Positions 7,875-19,207 of a stretch of 30,517 bases of DNA are shown one piece after another. The notes under the pieces are model-generated. The model made no database searches, was not told the DNA's origin, and was given only the letters and a program-made list of their open reading frames with translations. Position 1 is the stretch's first letter; every line of letters starts with the position of its first letter. This DNA comes from a virus: the IMG/VR virus record IMGVR_UViG_3300020469_000167, positions 1 to 30,517 of that record. One strand, 5' to 3'. The position numbers and the translations under genes are program-made.

Positions 7875-8360
7875 ATGCCCGCAAAAGGTACTCGAAAACG
7901 GTCTGAACACTACGTTAACAACAAAGAGTTCCTGTATGCGATCGTTCAATATAAAGCAGATGTAAAAGCGGCGGAGGTAGCGGGTGATACAAAACCACGC
8001 ATCACTAATTACCTTGGAGAGTGTTTTGTAAAAATTGCTACGCACTTATCATATAAGCCAAACTTTGTAAACTACATGTTCCGTGAGGACATGATATCTG
8101 ATGGCATCGAGAACTGTGTCCAGTACATACATAACTTCAATCCAGAAAAATCTACGAATCCCTTTGCTTACTTCACTCAGATCATACATTACGCTTTCCT
8201 AAGACGTATACAGAAAGAGAAAAAGCAAATGGAGATCCGTGAAAAGATCATTGAGAAGTCGGGGTACGATGAGGTTATGCACGTTGACGATCCTTTCGGC
8301 GGTAATGCTAGTGACTATAACTCTATAAAAGAAGCAGTTCAAACAAAGATGAATCAATGA
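7875..8360 (+). CDS. 55: Late-transcription sigma factor gp55
   Basis: 161 residues. gp55 is a minimal sigma that directs host RNA polymerase to late promoters (NATAAATA), with the sliding clamp gp45 as activator in T4. Seen: NYLGECFVKIATHLSYKPNF followed by MFREDMISDGIENCVQYIHNF and NPFAYFTQIIHYAFLRRI, which correspond to the sigma region 2 core and the aromatic -10 recognition helix. A basic C-terminal helix (QKEKKQMEIREKI) follows. T4 gp55 has 185 residues. The start has a GAGG Shine-Dalgarno element. Its stop overlaps the next gene by ATGA. Confidence 0.94.
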   Translation: MPAKGTRKRSEHYVNNKEFLYAIVQYKADVKAAEVAGDTKPRITNYLGECFVKIATHLSYKPNFVNYMFREDMISDGIENCVQYIHNFNPEKSTNPFAYFTQIIHYAFLRRIQKEKKQMEIREKIIEKSGYDEVMHVDDPFGGNASDYNSIKEAVQTKMNQ

Positions 8361-8581
8361 AGTTAACACAAGAAATGATTGACAAGATCCAAGAGTTGAT
8401 GAATCACACTAAGAAAGATGGATCTATGAATTGGGTTGAAGGTGAAGAGATTACGATCAGTTTGGCAGGGACATTTGCTGCTGATAGATTTATAGTCATC
8501 GGTAATGAATCTAAAAAACCTTGGGTTCCTTCTGAACCTCACCCTAGATTTGATTATGAGAAAGGAGAGTTCAAGAAGTGA
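8357..8581 (+). CDS. Small hypothetical protein between gp55 and gp47
   Basis: 74 residues, starting in an ATGA overlap with the gp55 stop and itself overlapped by the GTG start of gp47, so it is locked into the operon. It has an N-terminal helix (LTQEMIDKIQELMNHT), a possible beta segment (EEITISLAG, DRFIVIGN) and a Pro-rich end. No motif is recognised. Tight coupling on both sides argues that it is real. Confidence 0.75.
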   Translation: MKLTQEMIDKIQELMNHTKKDGSMNWVEGEEITISLAGTFAADRFIVIGNESKKPWVPSEPHPRFDYEKGEFKK

Positions 8582-9621
8582 AGATTGCAATCATAACAGA
8601 CACACACTTCGGCGGTAGACGAGGTAATAAGGTCTTTCATGACTTCTTTCAAAAATTTTATGACGATATATTCTTTCCAGAACTAGAGAAGAGAGGTATC
8701 AAGTATTGCATCCATATGGGAGATGCCTTTGACAATAGAAAGAATATAGATTACTGGTCTTTAGACTGGGCAAAACAACATGTATATGATAAGTTTAAAA
8801 ATCTGGGCGTGAAAGTTTGGCAACTTGTAGGTAATCATGACGTTTACTATAAGAATACAAACAAGATCAACTCAATTGATGCACTCCTAGAACATTACGA
8901 CAATATCACTCCCATCTCATCACCAGACACATATGATATAGATGGATTCAAAGCAATGATGTTGCCTTGGATATGTGATGATAACTATCAAGAGACTCTT
9001 GCAGCGATAGAAAGATCAGATGCAAAGATGGCATTTAGTCATTTGGAACTAAATGGATTTGAATTATATCCAGGCATGAAACAGCAAGGTGGTATTGATA
9101 AGGGTATCATTGCTAAGTTTCCTACAGTATTCTCAGGACATTATCACACCAGAAGTAATGATGGTCAGGTATTTTACCTAGGCAATCCTTATCAAATATA
9201 TTGGAATGACTGTGGAGATAAGAGAGGATTTAATATATTAGACACAGAAACAGGAGAGATTGAGTTTGTAGAAAACCCATATACAATATACGAGAAGATA
9301 TACTTCGATTCTACCCCTGCTGCAACATTCAAGGCACACTTATATAAAGATAAGATTGTAAAATTATTTGTCAGATCTAGAAAGAGTCAGTTAGAATATG
9401 ACAAGTTCCTTGAAAAAATTCTGAAAGCTGGTATAATAGATCTGAAGGTAGTGGAAAATACCGAGATCAATGACAAGGAAGTAGATCTTGATGGTGAGAA
9501 AGTTGAGGATACTCTCACGCTTTTAAATAAATACATCGAGGACTCTGACTTTGAATTAGAAAAGGAGAGAGTCAAAAAACTTCTCAAGGAAGTCTACTTA
9601 GAGGCTTGCGAAGCGGATTAA
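8578..9621 (+). CDS. 47: Recombination nuclease subunit gp47 (SbcD/Mre11 type)
   Basis: 347 residues starting at GTG 8578, which overlaps the upstream stop (GTGA). It is the calcineurin-like phosphoesterase half of the gp46/gp47 complex that resects double-strand ends for recombination-dependent replication. All metal-site motifs are present: DTHFGG (8-13), GDAFDNR (48 on), GNHD (85-88), SHLEL and GHYHTR. T4 gp47 has 339 residues. The C-terminal third is charged and helical and would contact gp46. A GTG start is typical for a gene coupled to its neighbour. Confidence 0.96.
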   Translation: MKIAIITDTHFGGRRGNKVFHDFFQKFYDDIFFPELEKRGIKYCIHMGDAFDNRKNIDYWSLDWAKQHVYDKFKNLGVKVWQLVGNHDVYYKNTNKINSIDALLEHYDNITPISSPDTYDIDGFKAMMLPWICDDNYQETLAAIERSDAKMAFSHLELNGFELYPGMKQQGGIDKGIIAKFPTVFSGHYHTRSNDGQVFYLGNPYQIYWNDCGDKRGFNILDTETGEIEFVENPYTIYEKIYFDSTPAATFKAHLYKDKIVKLFVRSRKSQLEYDKFLEKILKAGIIDLKVVENTEINDKEVDLDGEKVEDTLTLLNKYIEDSDFELEKERVKKLLKEVYLEACEAD

Positions 9622-9908
9622 TGTACATCTTATCACTTGTTGATCACGAAGGAGAAGGAGCTTATGCTGTCACAAATGATGACGGTCAGAAGGCTCTTTA
9701 TCTTTTCCAGCAAGAAGATGATGCTACTAGATACGCAGGGCTTCTAGAAGCAAATGAATCCACGGTATTGACAGTTGTAGAAATAGATGATATGCTAGCT
9801 GTTGAAACCTGCAAAAAACACAAATACAAATACGTTATTATCACACCTGATGACATTGTGATTCCGCCAAAAGATTATGATAACATTCAAGACGATACGG
9901 TGGCGTAA
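9621..9908 (+). CDS. DUF3110-family protein of cyanobacterial type
   Basis: 95 residues from ATG 9621, chosen because it overlaps the gp47 stop (TAATG); an in-frame start at 9606 is inside gp47. The pattern MYILSLVDHEGEGAYAV, then ALYLFQQEDDATRYAGLLE, then VVEIDD and a terminal ITPDDIVIPP matches DUF3110, a small family of cyanobacteria, plastids and their phages with no established function. It sits between the two halves of the nuclease and its last 32 bases lie inside the gp46 gene. Acquisition from a host is plausible. Confidence 0.85.
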   Translation: MYILSLVDHEGEGAYAVTNDDGQKALYLFQQEDDATRYAGLLEANESTVLTVVEIDDMLAVETCKKHKYKYVIITPDDIVIPPKDYDNIQDDTVA

Positions 9909-11601
9909 CTTTTTATCTACTGGTAACCAGTTTATAATTGTTAGTTTCCAAAAGTCTCCTACAAATTTGATAGTCGGTGCTAATGGTGCAGGGAAGTCCA
10001 CGATATTGGACGCTCTGACATTTGTTTTATACAACAAACCATTCAGAAAGATTAAAAAAGCACAGTTAGTCAACACTGTGAATGATAAAGAGTGCGAAGT
10101 TAATATTGAGTTTGAGATTCAAGGTAAGATTTATACCATTGTTAGAGGTATGAAACCAACTTTGTTTGAAATTTACATTGATGGTAAGAAGCAAGATCAA
10201 TTTGCTAATTCAAATGATCAACAACAACACCTAGAAGATAATATTTTACGACTAAACTATAAATCCTTTACTCAAACTACTATTTTAGGTGCTGCAACCT
10301 TTGTTCCCTTTATGCAGTTGAGTCAAACTCACCGTAGAGAGATTGTAGAAGACGTTCTGGACATTAAAATTTTCTCTGGAATGGCAAAAATTCTTCGTGA
10401 GAAGATGAGTAAAGCGAATACGGAGATCCGAGAACTCACAATCAAGAAAGAATTGGTTGAAGAGAAGATTGAAATGCAAAAAAGTTTCATTTCTGATCTA
10501 GACAAGACAGGCAAGAAGAAAATAACAGACATTCGAGGTAAAATTGATACACTTTTGAAGGATACCTCATCCTTAATGTATGAAAATGACCAGACATCTG
10601 CGGACATTAGAGAAAAATATGAACCAGAATTAGAAACTCTTACATCTGCTTCATCTTCTCTTAAGAAATTCAACAATGTCAAGGGCAAACTGGAACAGAA
10701 GATTAAGATTATCACCAAAGAACACCAGTTCTTCAAGGAAAACGTATCATGCCCTACCTGTGAACAAAAAATAGAGGAAGACTTTCGCTTAAATAAGATT
10801 GGGGATATCGAAGGGAAGGTAAAGGAGATTAACTCCGCTTACAAAGAACTTCAAAAGTCTATAAACTCAGAACAAAAAAAAGAAGCCAGGTTTATAGATG
10901 TTTCTAAGCAGATCTCAACACTAACGCATGACATTTCAACAAACAATTTTAAAATTTCTGAATATCAACGACAAGTCCGCAATTATGAACAAGAAGTTCA
11001 AGACATTACCGAACAAATTGCAAATAGAAATACTGAAAGAGCCACGCTTAGAAACCTCAAGAATGATTTAACACTAGTAGAAACAAATAAAGCAGATCAC
11101 ACCCAAGATATTGAATACTTAGACTTCGCAAACGCCATGATGAAAGACTCTGGTGTCAAGGCAAAGATTATGAAGAGGTATTTGCCTATCATGAATCAGA
11201 AGATCAATAAGTATCTTCAAATGATGGACTTCTATATCAATTTTACATTGGATGAACAGTTCAATGAGTGTATCAAGTCGCCTATTCATGAGAAATTCAG
11301 TTATGAATCTTTCTCTGAGGGAGAGAAGATGCGAATTGACCTTGCTATACTATTCACATGGCGTGATATTGCAAAGATGAAGAACTCATCATCCACAAAC
11401 ATCCTCATCCTTGACGAAATATTTGACAGTTCTCTGGATAGTAATGGTACAGATGAATTTGTGAAGATTATCAGATATGTCATCAAGGATGCTTACATCT
11501 TTATGATCTCTCATAAGGTAGATGAGTTAACAGATAGATTAGATAATATGATTACATTTGAAAAGATGAATGGGTTCTCAAAAGTGACGTATTCTACATA
11601 G
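9877..11601 (+). CDS. 46: Recombination nuclease subunit gp46 (SbcC/Rad50 type)
   Basis: 574 residues. It is the ABC-type ATPase of the gp46/gp47 complex. Seen: Walker A GANGAGKST (34-42), Q-loop region, two long coiled-coil arms, the zinc hook CPTC at the tip (about 291-294), signature SEGEKMRIDLA, Walker B NILILDEIFD with the catalytic Glu, and the H-loop ISHK. T4 gp46 has 560 residues. Starting at ATG 9877 means a 32-base overlap with the DUF3110 gene. The first residues MITFKTIRWRNFLS fit the family start, so the overlap is believable. Confidence 0.96.
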   Translation: MITFKTIRWRNFLSTGNQFIIVSFQKSPTNLIVGANGAGKSTILDALTFVLYNKPFRKIKKAQLVNTVNDKECEVNIEFEIQGKIYTIVRGMKPTLFEIYIDGKKQDQFANSNDQQQHLEDNILRLNYKSFTQTTILGAATFVPFMQLSQTHRREIVEDVLDIKIFSGMAKILREKMSKANTEIRELTIKKELVEEKIEMQKSFISDLDKTGKKKITDIRGKIDTLLKDTSSLMYENDQTSADIREKYEPELETLTSASSSLKKFNNVKGKLEQKIKIITKEHQFFKENVSCPTCEQKIEEDFRLNKIGDIEGKVKEINSAYKELQKSINSEQKKEARFIDVSKQISTLTHDISTNNFKISEYQRQVRNYEQEVQDITEQIANRNTERATLRNLKNDLTLVETNKADHTQDIEYLDFANAMMKDSGVKAKIMKRYLPIMNQKINKYLQMMDFYINFTLDEQFNECIKSPIHEKFSYESFSEGEKMRIDLAILFTWRDIAKMKNSSSTNILILDEIFDSSLDSNGTDEFVKIIRYVIKDAYIFMISHKVDELTDRLDNMITFEKMNGFSKVTYST

Positions 11602-11622
11602 TAGCACAGGTTTCGGGCCCGT

Positions 11623-11871
11623 ATGATACTAATAGATGGATGTCATTCACTAAAACTTGAGTGTGCTCTAAGAGAGTTGGGTTTTATTGATATGGAATGG
11701 AGAACAGTGGCACATGCTGGAATATTTTTTGTTCAACCTGTAGGTATGCCAAATGATCCCGAAGGAGATCTTCTAGGATTTACGATTACCTATGAGAGTA
11801 AAGTTATAAAAATGCAGAATACTGCAAAGAAAGCATTAGATACAGCTATAAGATGGTCAGGGGACAGTTGA
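11623..11871 (+). CDS. Small hypothetical protein
   Basis: 82 residues, soluble, with two Cys and mixed alpha/beta character (TVAHAGIFFVQPVG, GDLLGFTITYES, then a final helix NTAKKALDTAIRW). No family is recognised. It follows gp46 by 21 bases, where no clear Shine-Dalgarno is seen. Its stop overlaps the TTGACA element of the next promoter region, so the operon probably ends or is re-initiated here. Confidence 0.65.
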   Translation: MILIDGCHSLKLECALRELGFIDMEWRTVAHAGIFFVQPVGMPNDPEGDLLGFTITYESKVIKMQNTAKKALDTAIRWSGDS

Positions 11872-11918
11872 CAGGCTGGCACACTCATGGTTGTAATTGG
11901 CACAGGATCGATTATCAT
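11865..11918 (+). promoter_or_regulatory. Promoter region of the VWA gene with upstream hairpin element
   Basis: CAGTT-GACA-GGCTG (11865-11878) contains TTGACA and can form a hairpin as RNA through G-U pairs. TTGTAA (11891-11896) and TATCAT (11913-11918) with a 16-base spacer are the likely -35 and -10. The same layout, with identical offsets, precedes the CobS-like gene at 14198-14252. Both share a closing leader reading ATAGACAAGAA close to the ATG. Confidence 0.65.
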
Positions 11919-11940
11919 ATGTGTATAGACAAGAAAACAA

Positions 11941-14196
11941 ATGCTTACAAAGGTTAATTACGAAGTTAAAGGTCAACTCGCTAAACTCCTTGCTACCGAA
12001 GATTTAATCATCGAGAACAAGAAAGTCCCTACAGCCTCCTTTGATGTAGAACGTAGAGTTCTTACCCTTCCAATGTGGGAGAAGGCCTCTGCGACCGTAT
12101 ACGACCTTCTGGTAGGTCATGAGGTTGGCCATGCACTATTCACACCCAATGTGAACTGGAAACTAAAATATCCAGATGTTCCTATGTCATTTGTGAACAT
12201 CCTTGAGGATGCTCGTATTGAGAAGTTGATGAAACGTAAGTATGCTGGTATCGTCAAGACATTCTATATGGGATACAGCGAACTTTCCGATCAAGATTTC
12301 TTTGAACTAGAGAAGAATGATGTTGAAGATATGAATCTTCCTGATCGTATCAACATCTACCATAAGGTTGGTAAGTTTATTGATGTTCCTTTTGTTTATG
12401 ATGAAGAATATTTTCGTGACGCTGCATCCAAAACAGATACTTTTGATCAGGTTCTAGATCTTGCTTTTGAACTTCATGAGTTTATGAAGAATCAAAATGC
12501 AGAATCACTTGAGATGTCGTTAAACATTGACAACATCACAATGGGTCAAGGTGGTGGAGATTTAACTCTAGAAGATCTTATCGATGCAAAAGAAACTGAT
12601 CAAGAAGGAGAGGGTGATTCTATTCCTTCTGGCCAAGGAGAGTTTGATGATGAGCGTCCTGACTTGGGAGAAGATACTACTGAGTATGAAGAGCCTGAGT
12701 ACAATCCTTACGGTGGTGGAGAACATAGTGACTTTGAGACTATCACTGACAAGACTCTCTCAGACAACTTGGAGAACTTGAATGATAAGAAAGCAATACA
12801 AAGTATGTACGATACTGAGTACTGCACTATTCCTACTCTAAATCTAAAAACTCTTCATGCTAAAAATGCAGAGGTTCATTCTTACCTTGAACAGTGGTGG
12901 GCCCAACAACAAAAAAACTACGATGATGAGATCCAACAGGCGGACAACTATCGTCTTCCTCTGAATCTTTATGCAAGTGTTGACAATGAGTACAGACTCT
13001 TCCGTCGTTCTGCACAGAAAGAAGTCAACTATCTTGTAAAAGAGTTTGAGTGTAAGAAGTCTGCTGACGCATATGCTCGTGCTACAGTATCAAAGACAGG
13101 TGTTCTTGATTGCTCAAAGCTTCACTCATATAAGTACAACGAAGATTTATTCAAAAAGATCACCACTCTACCTGACGGTAAGAATCATGGACTTATCTTT
13201 GTCCTTGATTGGTCTGGATCTATGAGTAATGTTCTCTTGGATACAATCAAACAGTTGTTCAATTTGATCTGGTTCTGTAAGAAAGTTCAAATTCCTTTCC
13301 AAGTATTTGCTTTCACTAATGAGTGGAATCGTGGAGAGAAAGAGTTTGATGAGATGGGTAACTACAGAGGTTATTCATATCCTAAAGATCATCACGAAAA
13401 AATAGATGGTCAACTCTATGTTGAAGGCATGTTTTCAATGGTTGAGTTTCTAACTAGTGATTGTAAGAAAGGAGATCTAGAAACTCAAATGATGAACATC
13501 TGGAGAGTCACAAATTGTCTTGACAGTCGTGGCCGTTGGGCATCTCACATGTTTTACCAGTGCCCACATCGTTTGGGTTTATCTGGAACTCCTTTGAATG
13601 AAGCACTTCTCTCTTTGAATCAACTCATTCCTCAGTTCCAAAAGAAAACAGGAGTTCAAAAAATTCAGTGCATCACTCTTACTGATGGTGAAGCACATCC
13701 TCTTAAATTCCACAAAGAGTTTAAGAACAGAGCGGGTGAAGAACCATACTTAGGAACACGTTCTACTACACATGGTAACGTATTCATTCGTGATACAAAT
13801 GGTAAAACTTATCACTGTGCAGACGCATACTATGAGTTGACCTCTTCCCTACTCAATCAACTCAAGGGTCGTTTCCCTAACGTCAACTTCCTTGGCATCC
13901 GAGTTATTGAGAGTCGTGATTGCAACAGTTTCGTTCGACGTTATGTTGACTTCGATTACGACAAACACAAGTCCATCATGGAACAGTGGAGAAAAACAAA
14001 ATCTCTGATGATCACTGATGGTGGTGGATACCATGCTTACTTTGGATTATCCTCATCCGCACTCAACTCTGATTCTAGTTTTGAAGTGAAAGAAGATGCG
14101 ACTAAAGCACAGATCAAGTCCGCTTTCAAGAAATCACTTTCTGCAAAGAAAATGAACAAGAAAGTTCTAGGACAGTTCATGACCTACATCGCATAG
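11941..14196 (+). CDS. VWA-domain protein with HExxH motif, CobT-like partner of the AAA+ ATPase
   Basis: 751 residues. N-terminal region: a zinc-peptidase-like HEVGH at 60-64 (context LLVGHEVGHALF). The centre holds an acidic, Pro/Gly-rich segment (about 205-260). The C-terminal half is a von Willebrand A domain whose MIDAS motif DWSGS is at 423-427. VWA proteins paired with a neighbouring MoxR-type AAA+ ATPase act as substrate adaptors, as CobT does for CobS in cobalt chelation. The HExxH suggests a peptidase activity, but no third ligand can be assigned by eye. It is co-regulated with the next gene, judging from duplicated promoters. Confidence 0.85.
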   Translation: MLTKVNYEVKGQLAKLLATEDLIIENKKVPTASFDVERRVLTLPMWEKASATVYDLLVGHEVGHALFTPNVNWKLKYPDVPMSFVNILEDARIEKLMKRKYAGIVKTFYMGYSELSDQDFFELEKNDVEDMNLPDRINIYHKVGKFIDVPFVYDEEYFRDAASKTDTFDQVLDLAFELHEFMKNQNAESLEMSLNIDNITMGQGGGDLTLEDLIDAKETDQEGEGDSIPSGQGEFDDERPDLGEDTTEYEEPEYNPYGGGEHSDFETITDKTLSDNLENLNDKKAIQSMYDTEYCTIPTLNLKTLHAKNAEVHSYLEQWWAQQQKNYDDEIQQADNYRLPLNLYASVDNEYRLFRRSAQKEVNYLVKEFECKKSADAYARATVSKTGVLDCSKLHSYKYNEDLFKKITTLPDGKNHGLIFVLDWSGSMSNVLLDTIKQLFNLIWFCKKVQIPFQVFAFTNEWNRGEKEFDEMGNYRGYSYPKDHHEKIDGQLYVEGMFSMVEFLTSDCKKGDLETQMMNIWRVTNCLDSRGRWASHMFYQCPHRLGLSGTPLNEALLSLNQLIPQFQKKTGVQKIQCITLTDGEAHPLKFHKEFKNRAGEEPYLGTRSTTHGNVFIRDTNGKTYHCADAYYELTSSLLNQLKGRFPNVNFLGIRVIESRDCNSFVRRYVDFDYDKHKSIMEQWRKTKSLMITDGGGYHAYFGLSSSALNSDSSFEVKEDATKAQIKSAFKKSLSAKKMNKKVLGQFMTYIA

Positions 14197-14197
14197 A

Positions 14198-14252
14198 CCA
14201 GTTGACAAACTGGCATAGAGGTGGTTGATTCCATCTCTACTTCCATTATAAT
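14198..14252 (+). promoter_or_regulatory. Promoter region of the CobS-like gene with perfect palindrome
   Basis: CCAGTT-GACA-AACTGG (14198-14213) is a perfect 6-bp inverted repeat containing TTGACA. TTGATT (14225-14230) and TATAAT (14247-14252), spaced 16 bases, form the probable promoter. The TTGACA sits 23 bases before the -35-like box here and at 11868, and 73-74 bases before each ATG, so the whole block appears duplicated. The palindrome could also be an operator. Confidence 0.7.
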
Positions 14253-14275
14253 GTATACATAGACAAGAACAAACA

Positions 14276-16948
<2,673 letters not shown>

Positions 16949-16965
<17 letters not shown>

Positions 16966-17641
16966 GATTCCTATGAAACTTTCCGATAGAACTATTAACC
17001 TGTTGAAGAACTTTGCTTCTATCAATCAGTCTATCTTATTCAAGCAAGGTAAGTCCTTGAGAACTATTTCTGTAATGAAAAACATTCTTGCAGAGGCAAA
17101 TATTGATGAAGACATTCCTCAAGAGTTTGGTGTTTATGATCTTAGTCAGTTCTTGAACTCTCTTGGTCTTTTTCAAGATCCAGAATTAAACTTTACAGGA
17201 CAAAGTTTCGTCAATATCAAAGAAGGTAAACAGAAGTCTAAGTATTTCTTTGCTGATCCAAGTGTTATTGTCTCTCCTCCTGATAAATCAATCACTCTTC
17301 CATCTGTAGATGTTGAGTTCCCTCTCAAGAGTTCTCAACTTGATCGTCTTCTAAAGGCTGCAGCGGTCTACCATCTAACAGATCTTTCCGTTGTGGGTGA
17401 TGGTAAAGAAATCAAGATGGTTGTTTCTGATCGTAAGAACGATACATCAAATGATTTCTCTATCGTTGTAGGAGAAACTACTAATACTTTTGGATTACAC
17501 TTCAAGGTAGAAAACATTAAGATTGTTCCAGGCACATATGATGTCAAGATCTCTCGTAAACTTTTGTCACAGTTTACCTCATCTGAGTATGACCTCACCT
17601 ACTATATAGCTTTGGAACCAGATCTCACATGGGAGGACTAA
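16949..17641 (+). CDS. 45: Sliding clamp gp45
   Basis: 230 residues; T4 gp45 has 228. It forms a trimeric ring that tethers DNA polymerase gp43 and, in T4, activates late transcription with gp55. Landmarks: MKLSDRTINLLKNFASINQS at the start, FGVYDLSQFLNSLGLFQDPE, DVEFPLKSSQLDRLLKAAAV, and a C-terminal EYDLTYYIALEPD. The start overlaps the DUF3310 gene, and the stop overlaps the next mini-gene as TAATG. The loader genes gp44 and gp62 lie further downstream rather than adjacent as in T4. Confidence 0.96.
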
Positions 17642-17808
17642 TGTTATTTGCATCACATCCAAGTGTCTACACACTGCCAGGCACTTGGGAAGCACAACCC
17701 GACGTATTATTTGATCCCACAAATCTTCTTGCGTCAGCCGCAGTTGTTTTTGCAACCGCAGCAATTATATCCGTAATTTCAATTAAGCAAAAAAGAAAAA
17801 GAGCTTAG
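17641..17808 (+). CDS. Single-pass membrane mini-protein
   Basis: 55 residues. The ATG overlaps the gp45 stop (TAATG), which supports translation. It has a polar N-terminus with aromatic residues, one membrane helix at about 29-48 (LLASAAVVFATAAIISVIS), then a basic tail KQKRKRA that would stay in the cytoplasm by the positive-inside rule. The size and layout recall small photosystem subunits, but I see no specific match and would not name it. Confidence 0.7.
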   Translation: MLFASHPSVYTLPGTWEAQPDVLFDPTNLLASAAVVFATAAIISVISIKQKRKRA

Positions 17809-17826
17809 TTAACTTACTATTTTATT

Positions 17827-18291
17827 ATGAAAGAATTTGATTATGAACTCGATTATAAGAGTCTCGATTTTTCAGATGAAGAAAATCGCAAACTTTATCG
17901 TATTGGAAGGGGAGAACAGGGAGTACTATTGGTTCGCCCTTATACTGACACTATTTGTGCTCATTGGAGATTTAGAAATCCAGATGAAGCCGTAAAATCA
18001 TCTAACAAAATCTTTTCCATGTACCTAGATTATAGGGATGGTAAGGATTTTATTGGTATGGATATGTGTCGTAAATTTTTAGAGATGGGATTTACTAGAT
18101 CAAGAAGATACGCTAACCATAATACAGGTCAAAAGTACAAGAAAGGAACGAAAGAAATATTACCACAAGAAGAAGATCACATGACAAGTAAGTATGCAGA
18201 GTCTGCTCGCATATTTAAAAAGGTTCGTGACATCGTTGCCAAAAGTGAAACTTATGTTACAATGAGGAAGAGCTGGAGGTTAGAAGAATGA
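17827..18291 (+). CDS. DUF4385-family protein
   Basis: 154 residues. The signature FDYELDYKSLDF, LYRIGRGEQGVLLVRPY, HWRFRNPDEA, DFIGMDMCRKFLEMGFTRSRRYANH matches DUF4385, which is found in T4-like phages and some bacteria. No activity has been established for the family to my knowledge. The many Arg and aromatic residues suggest nucleic-acid or nucleotide binding, which is inference. It overlaps the next gene as ATGA. Confidence 0.85.
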   Translation: MKEFDYELDYKSLDFSDEENRKLYRIGRGEQGVLLVRPYTDTICAHWRFRNPDEAVKSSNKIFSMYLDYRDGKDFIGMDMCRKFLEMGFTRSRRYANHNTGQKYKKGTKEILPQEEDHMTSKYAESARIFKKVRDIVAKSETYVTMRKSWRLEE

Positions 18292-18821
18292 ACATCTTTG
18301 TGACAGATGACAGTCCACAAAAGTCTGCTCAGGTATTACCTGACAAACATGTGGTCAAGATGCCATTGGAAACATGTCAAATGCTTTCCATTGTGTTCTC
18401 ACATTGGTATTTTGATTGGGGTGATGATCTCCTACACAAGAAGGATGGTACTCCATACAAAACAAGTAAAGGTGCTTTCCGTAATCATCCATGTACACAA
18501 TGGGCAGGCAAAAGTTTGTTCAACACAGCATGGTTGATTCAACATGGATGTGCATTGTCAACAGAGTACACCCATCGTTATGGGAAAGAACATGGATGTC
18601 GCAAGACGTTGTTTGAAGCGAAGAAAATCTTTCATCGGTTCGCAGACGAAGCGATTACATGCTACAGTTACGTTCAAGATTACGCATTTGCAGGACCAGA
18701 TGAGTTTAAATATGACACAAGCATTGACACTCTCACTGCTTACAAACGTTACATTAGGAGCAAACCTTGGGTTGCATCTAATTATCTTCGTGACCCATCC
18801 AGAAAACCAGATTGGATCTGA
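18288..18821 (+). CDS. Pyrimidine-dimer glycosylase-like protein (Pyr_excise pattern)
   Basis: 177 residues. The N-terminus reads MNIFVTDDSPQKSAQVLPDK with HVVKMPLETCQMLS, resembling the opening of T4 endonuclease V type proteins and of a broader phage family with DKHVVKM. Other features are the HPCTQWAGKS block and a C-terminal SKPWVASNYLRDPSRKPDWI. DenV cleaves at UV dimers using the N-terminal amine. Here the second residue is Asn rather than Thr, so catalysis by the same route is uncertain. A role in DNA repair would suit a phage in sunlit water. Confidence 0.6.
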   Translation: MNIFVTDDSPQKSAQVLPDKHVVKMPLETCQMLSIVFSHWYFDWGDDLLHKKDGTPYKTSKGAFRNHPCTQWAGKSLFNTAWLIQHGCALSTEYTHRYGKEHGCRKTLFEAKKIFHRFADEAITCYSYVQDYAFAGPDEFKYDTSIDTLTAYKRYIRSKPWVASNYLRDPSRKPDWI

Positions 18822-18828
18822 CTAAATT

Positions 18829-18987
18829 ATGAACACTATGGACGCAGATCGTATTGCATCTGCACTTGAAAGAATTGCAAACTCTTTAGAGCATCTGCAT
18901 ATTGAATCTATTGACCACGCTCACATAGATGAGATACAACATAATCATGTTGAAGGTGATGTCAACACACACAGTAAAACTTGGTGA
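18829..18987 (+). CDS. Histidine-rich mini-protein
   Basis: 52 residues from ATG 18829; ATG 18838 is also in frame. An N-terminal amphipathic helix (DADRIASALERIANSLEHLH) is followed by a His/Asp-rich tail (IDHAHIDEIQHNHVEGD) that might bind metal. No family is recognised. Its stop overlaps the GTG start of the next gene (GTGA), which supports it. Confidence 0.6.
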   Translation: MNTMDADRIASALERIANSLEHLHIESIDHAHIDEIQHNHVEGDVNTHSKTW

Positions 18988-19205
18988 CTAACTTAATTGA
19001 AAAGACTGATCCACGTTACTTCTCACAGACAAGTAACGAACCCTATGACAGGCATCATTATAAGATAGTTTACAAAGACCATTCTATTGTGGTAGAATCA
19101 TGGGAAGAAGTTCAAGAGCATTGGTGGAACAATGCACATAAGTTTGAACTCCCAGTTATTGAGGTTCTAGACAAACCAAAGAAAAAATCCAAAGGATTTA
19201 TTTAA
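18984..19205 (+). CDS. Small hypothetical protein
   Basis: 73 residues from GTG 18984, chosen because it overlaps the previous stop as GTGA. It contains HHYKIVYKDHSIVVESWEE and VQEHWWNNAHKFELPVIEVL, then a lysine-rich end (KPKKKSKGF). The compact, aromatic, possibly two-strand/one-helix character gives no recognised family. The next gene starts three bases after its stop. Confidence 0.65.
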   Translation: MTNLIEKTDPRYFSQTSNEPYDRHHYKIVYKDHSIVVESWEEVQEHWWNNAHKFELPVIEVLDKPKKKSKGFI

Positions 19206-19207
19206 TT

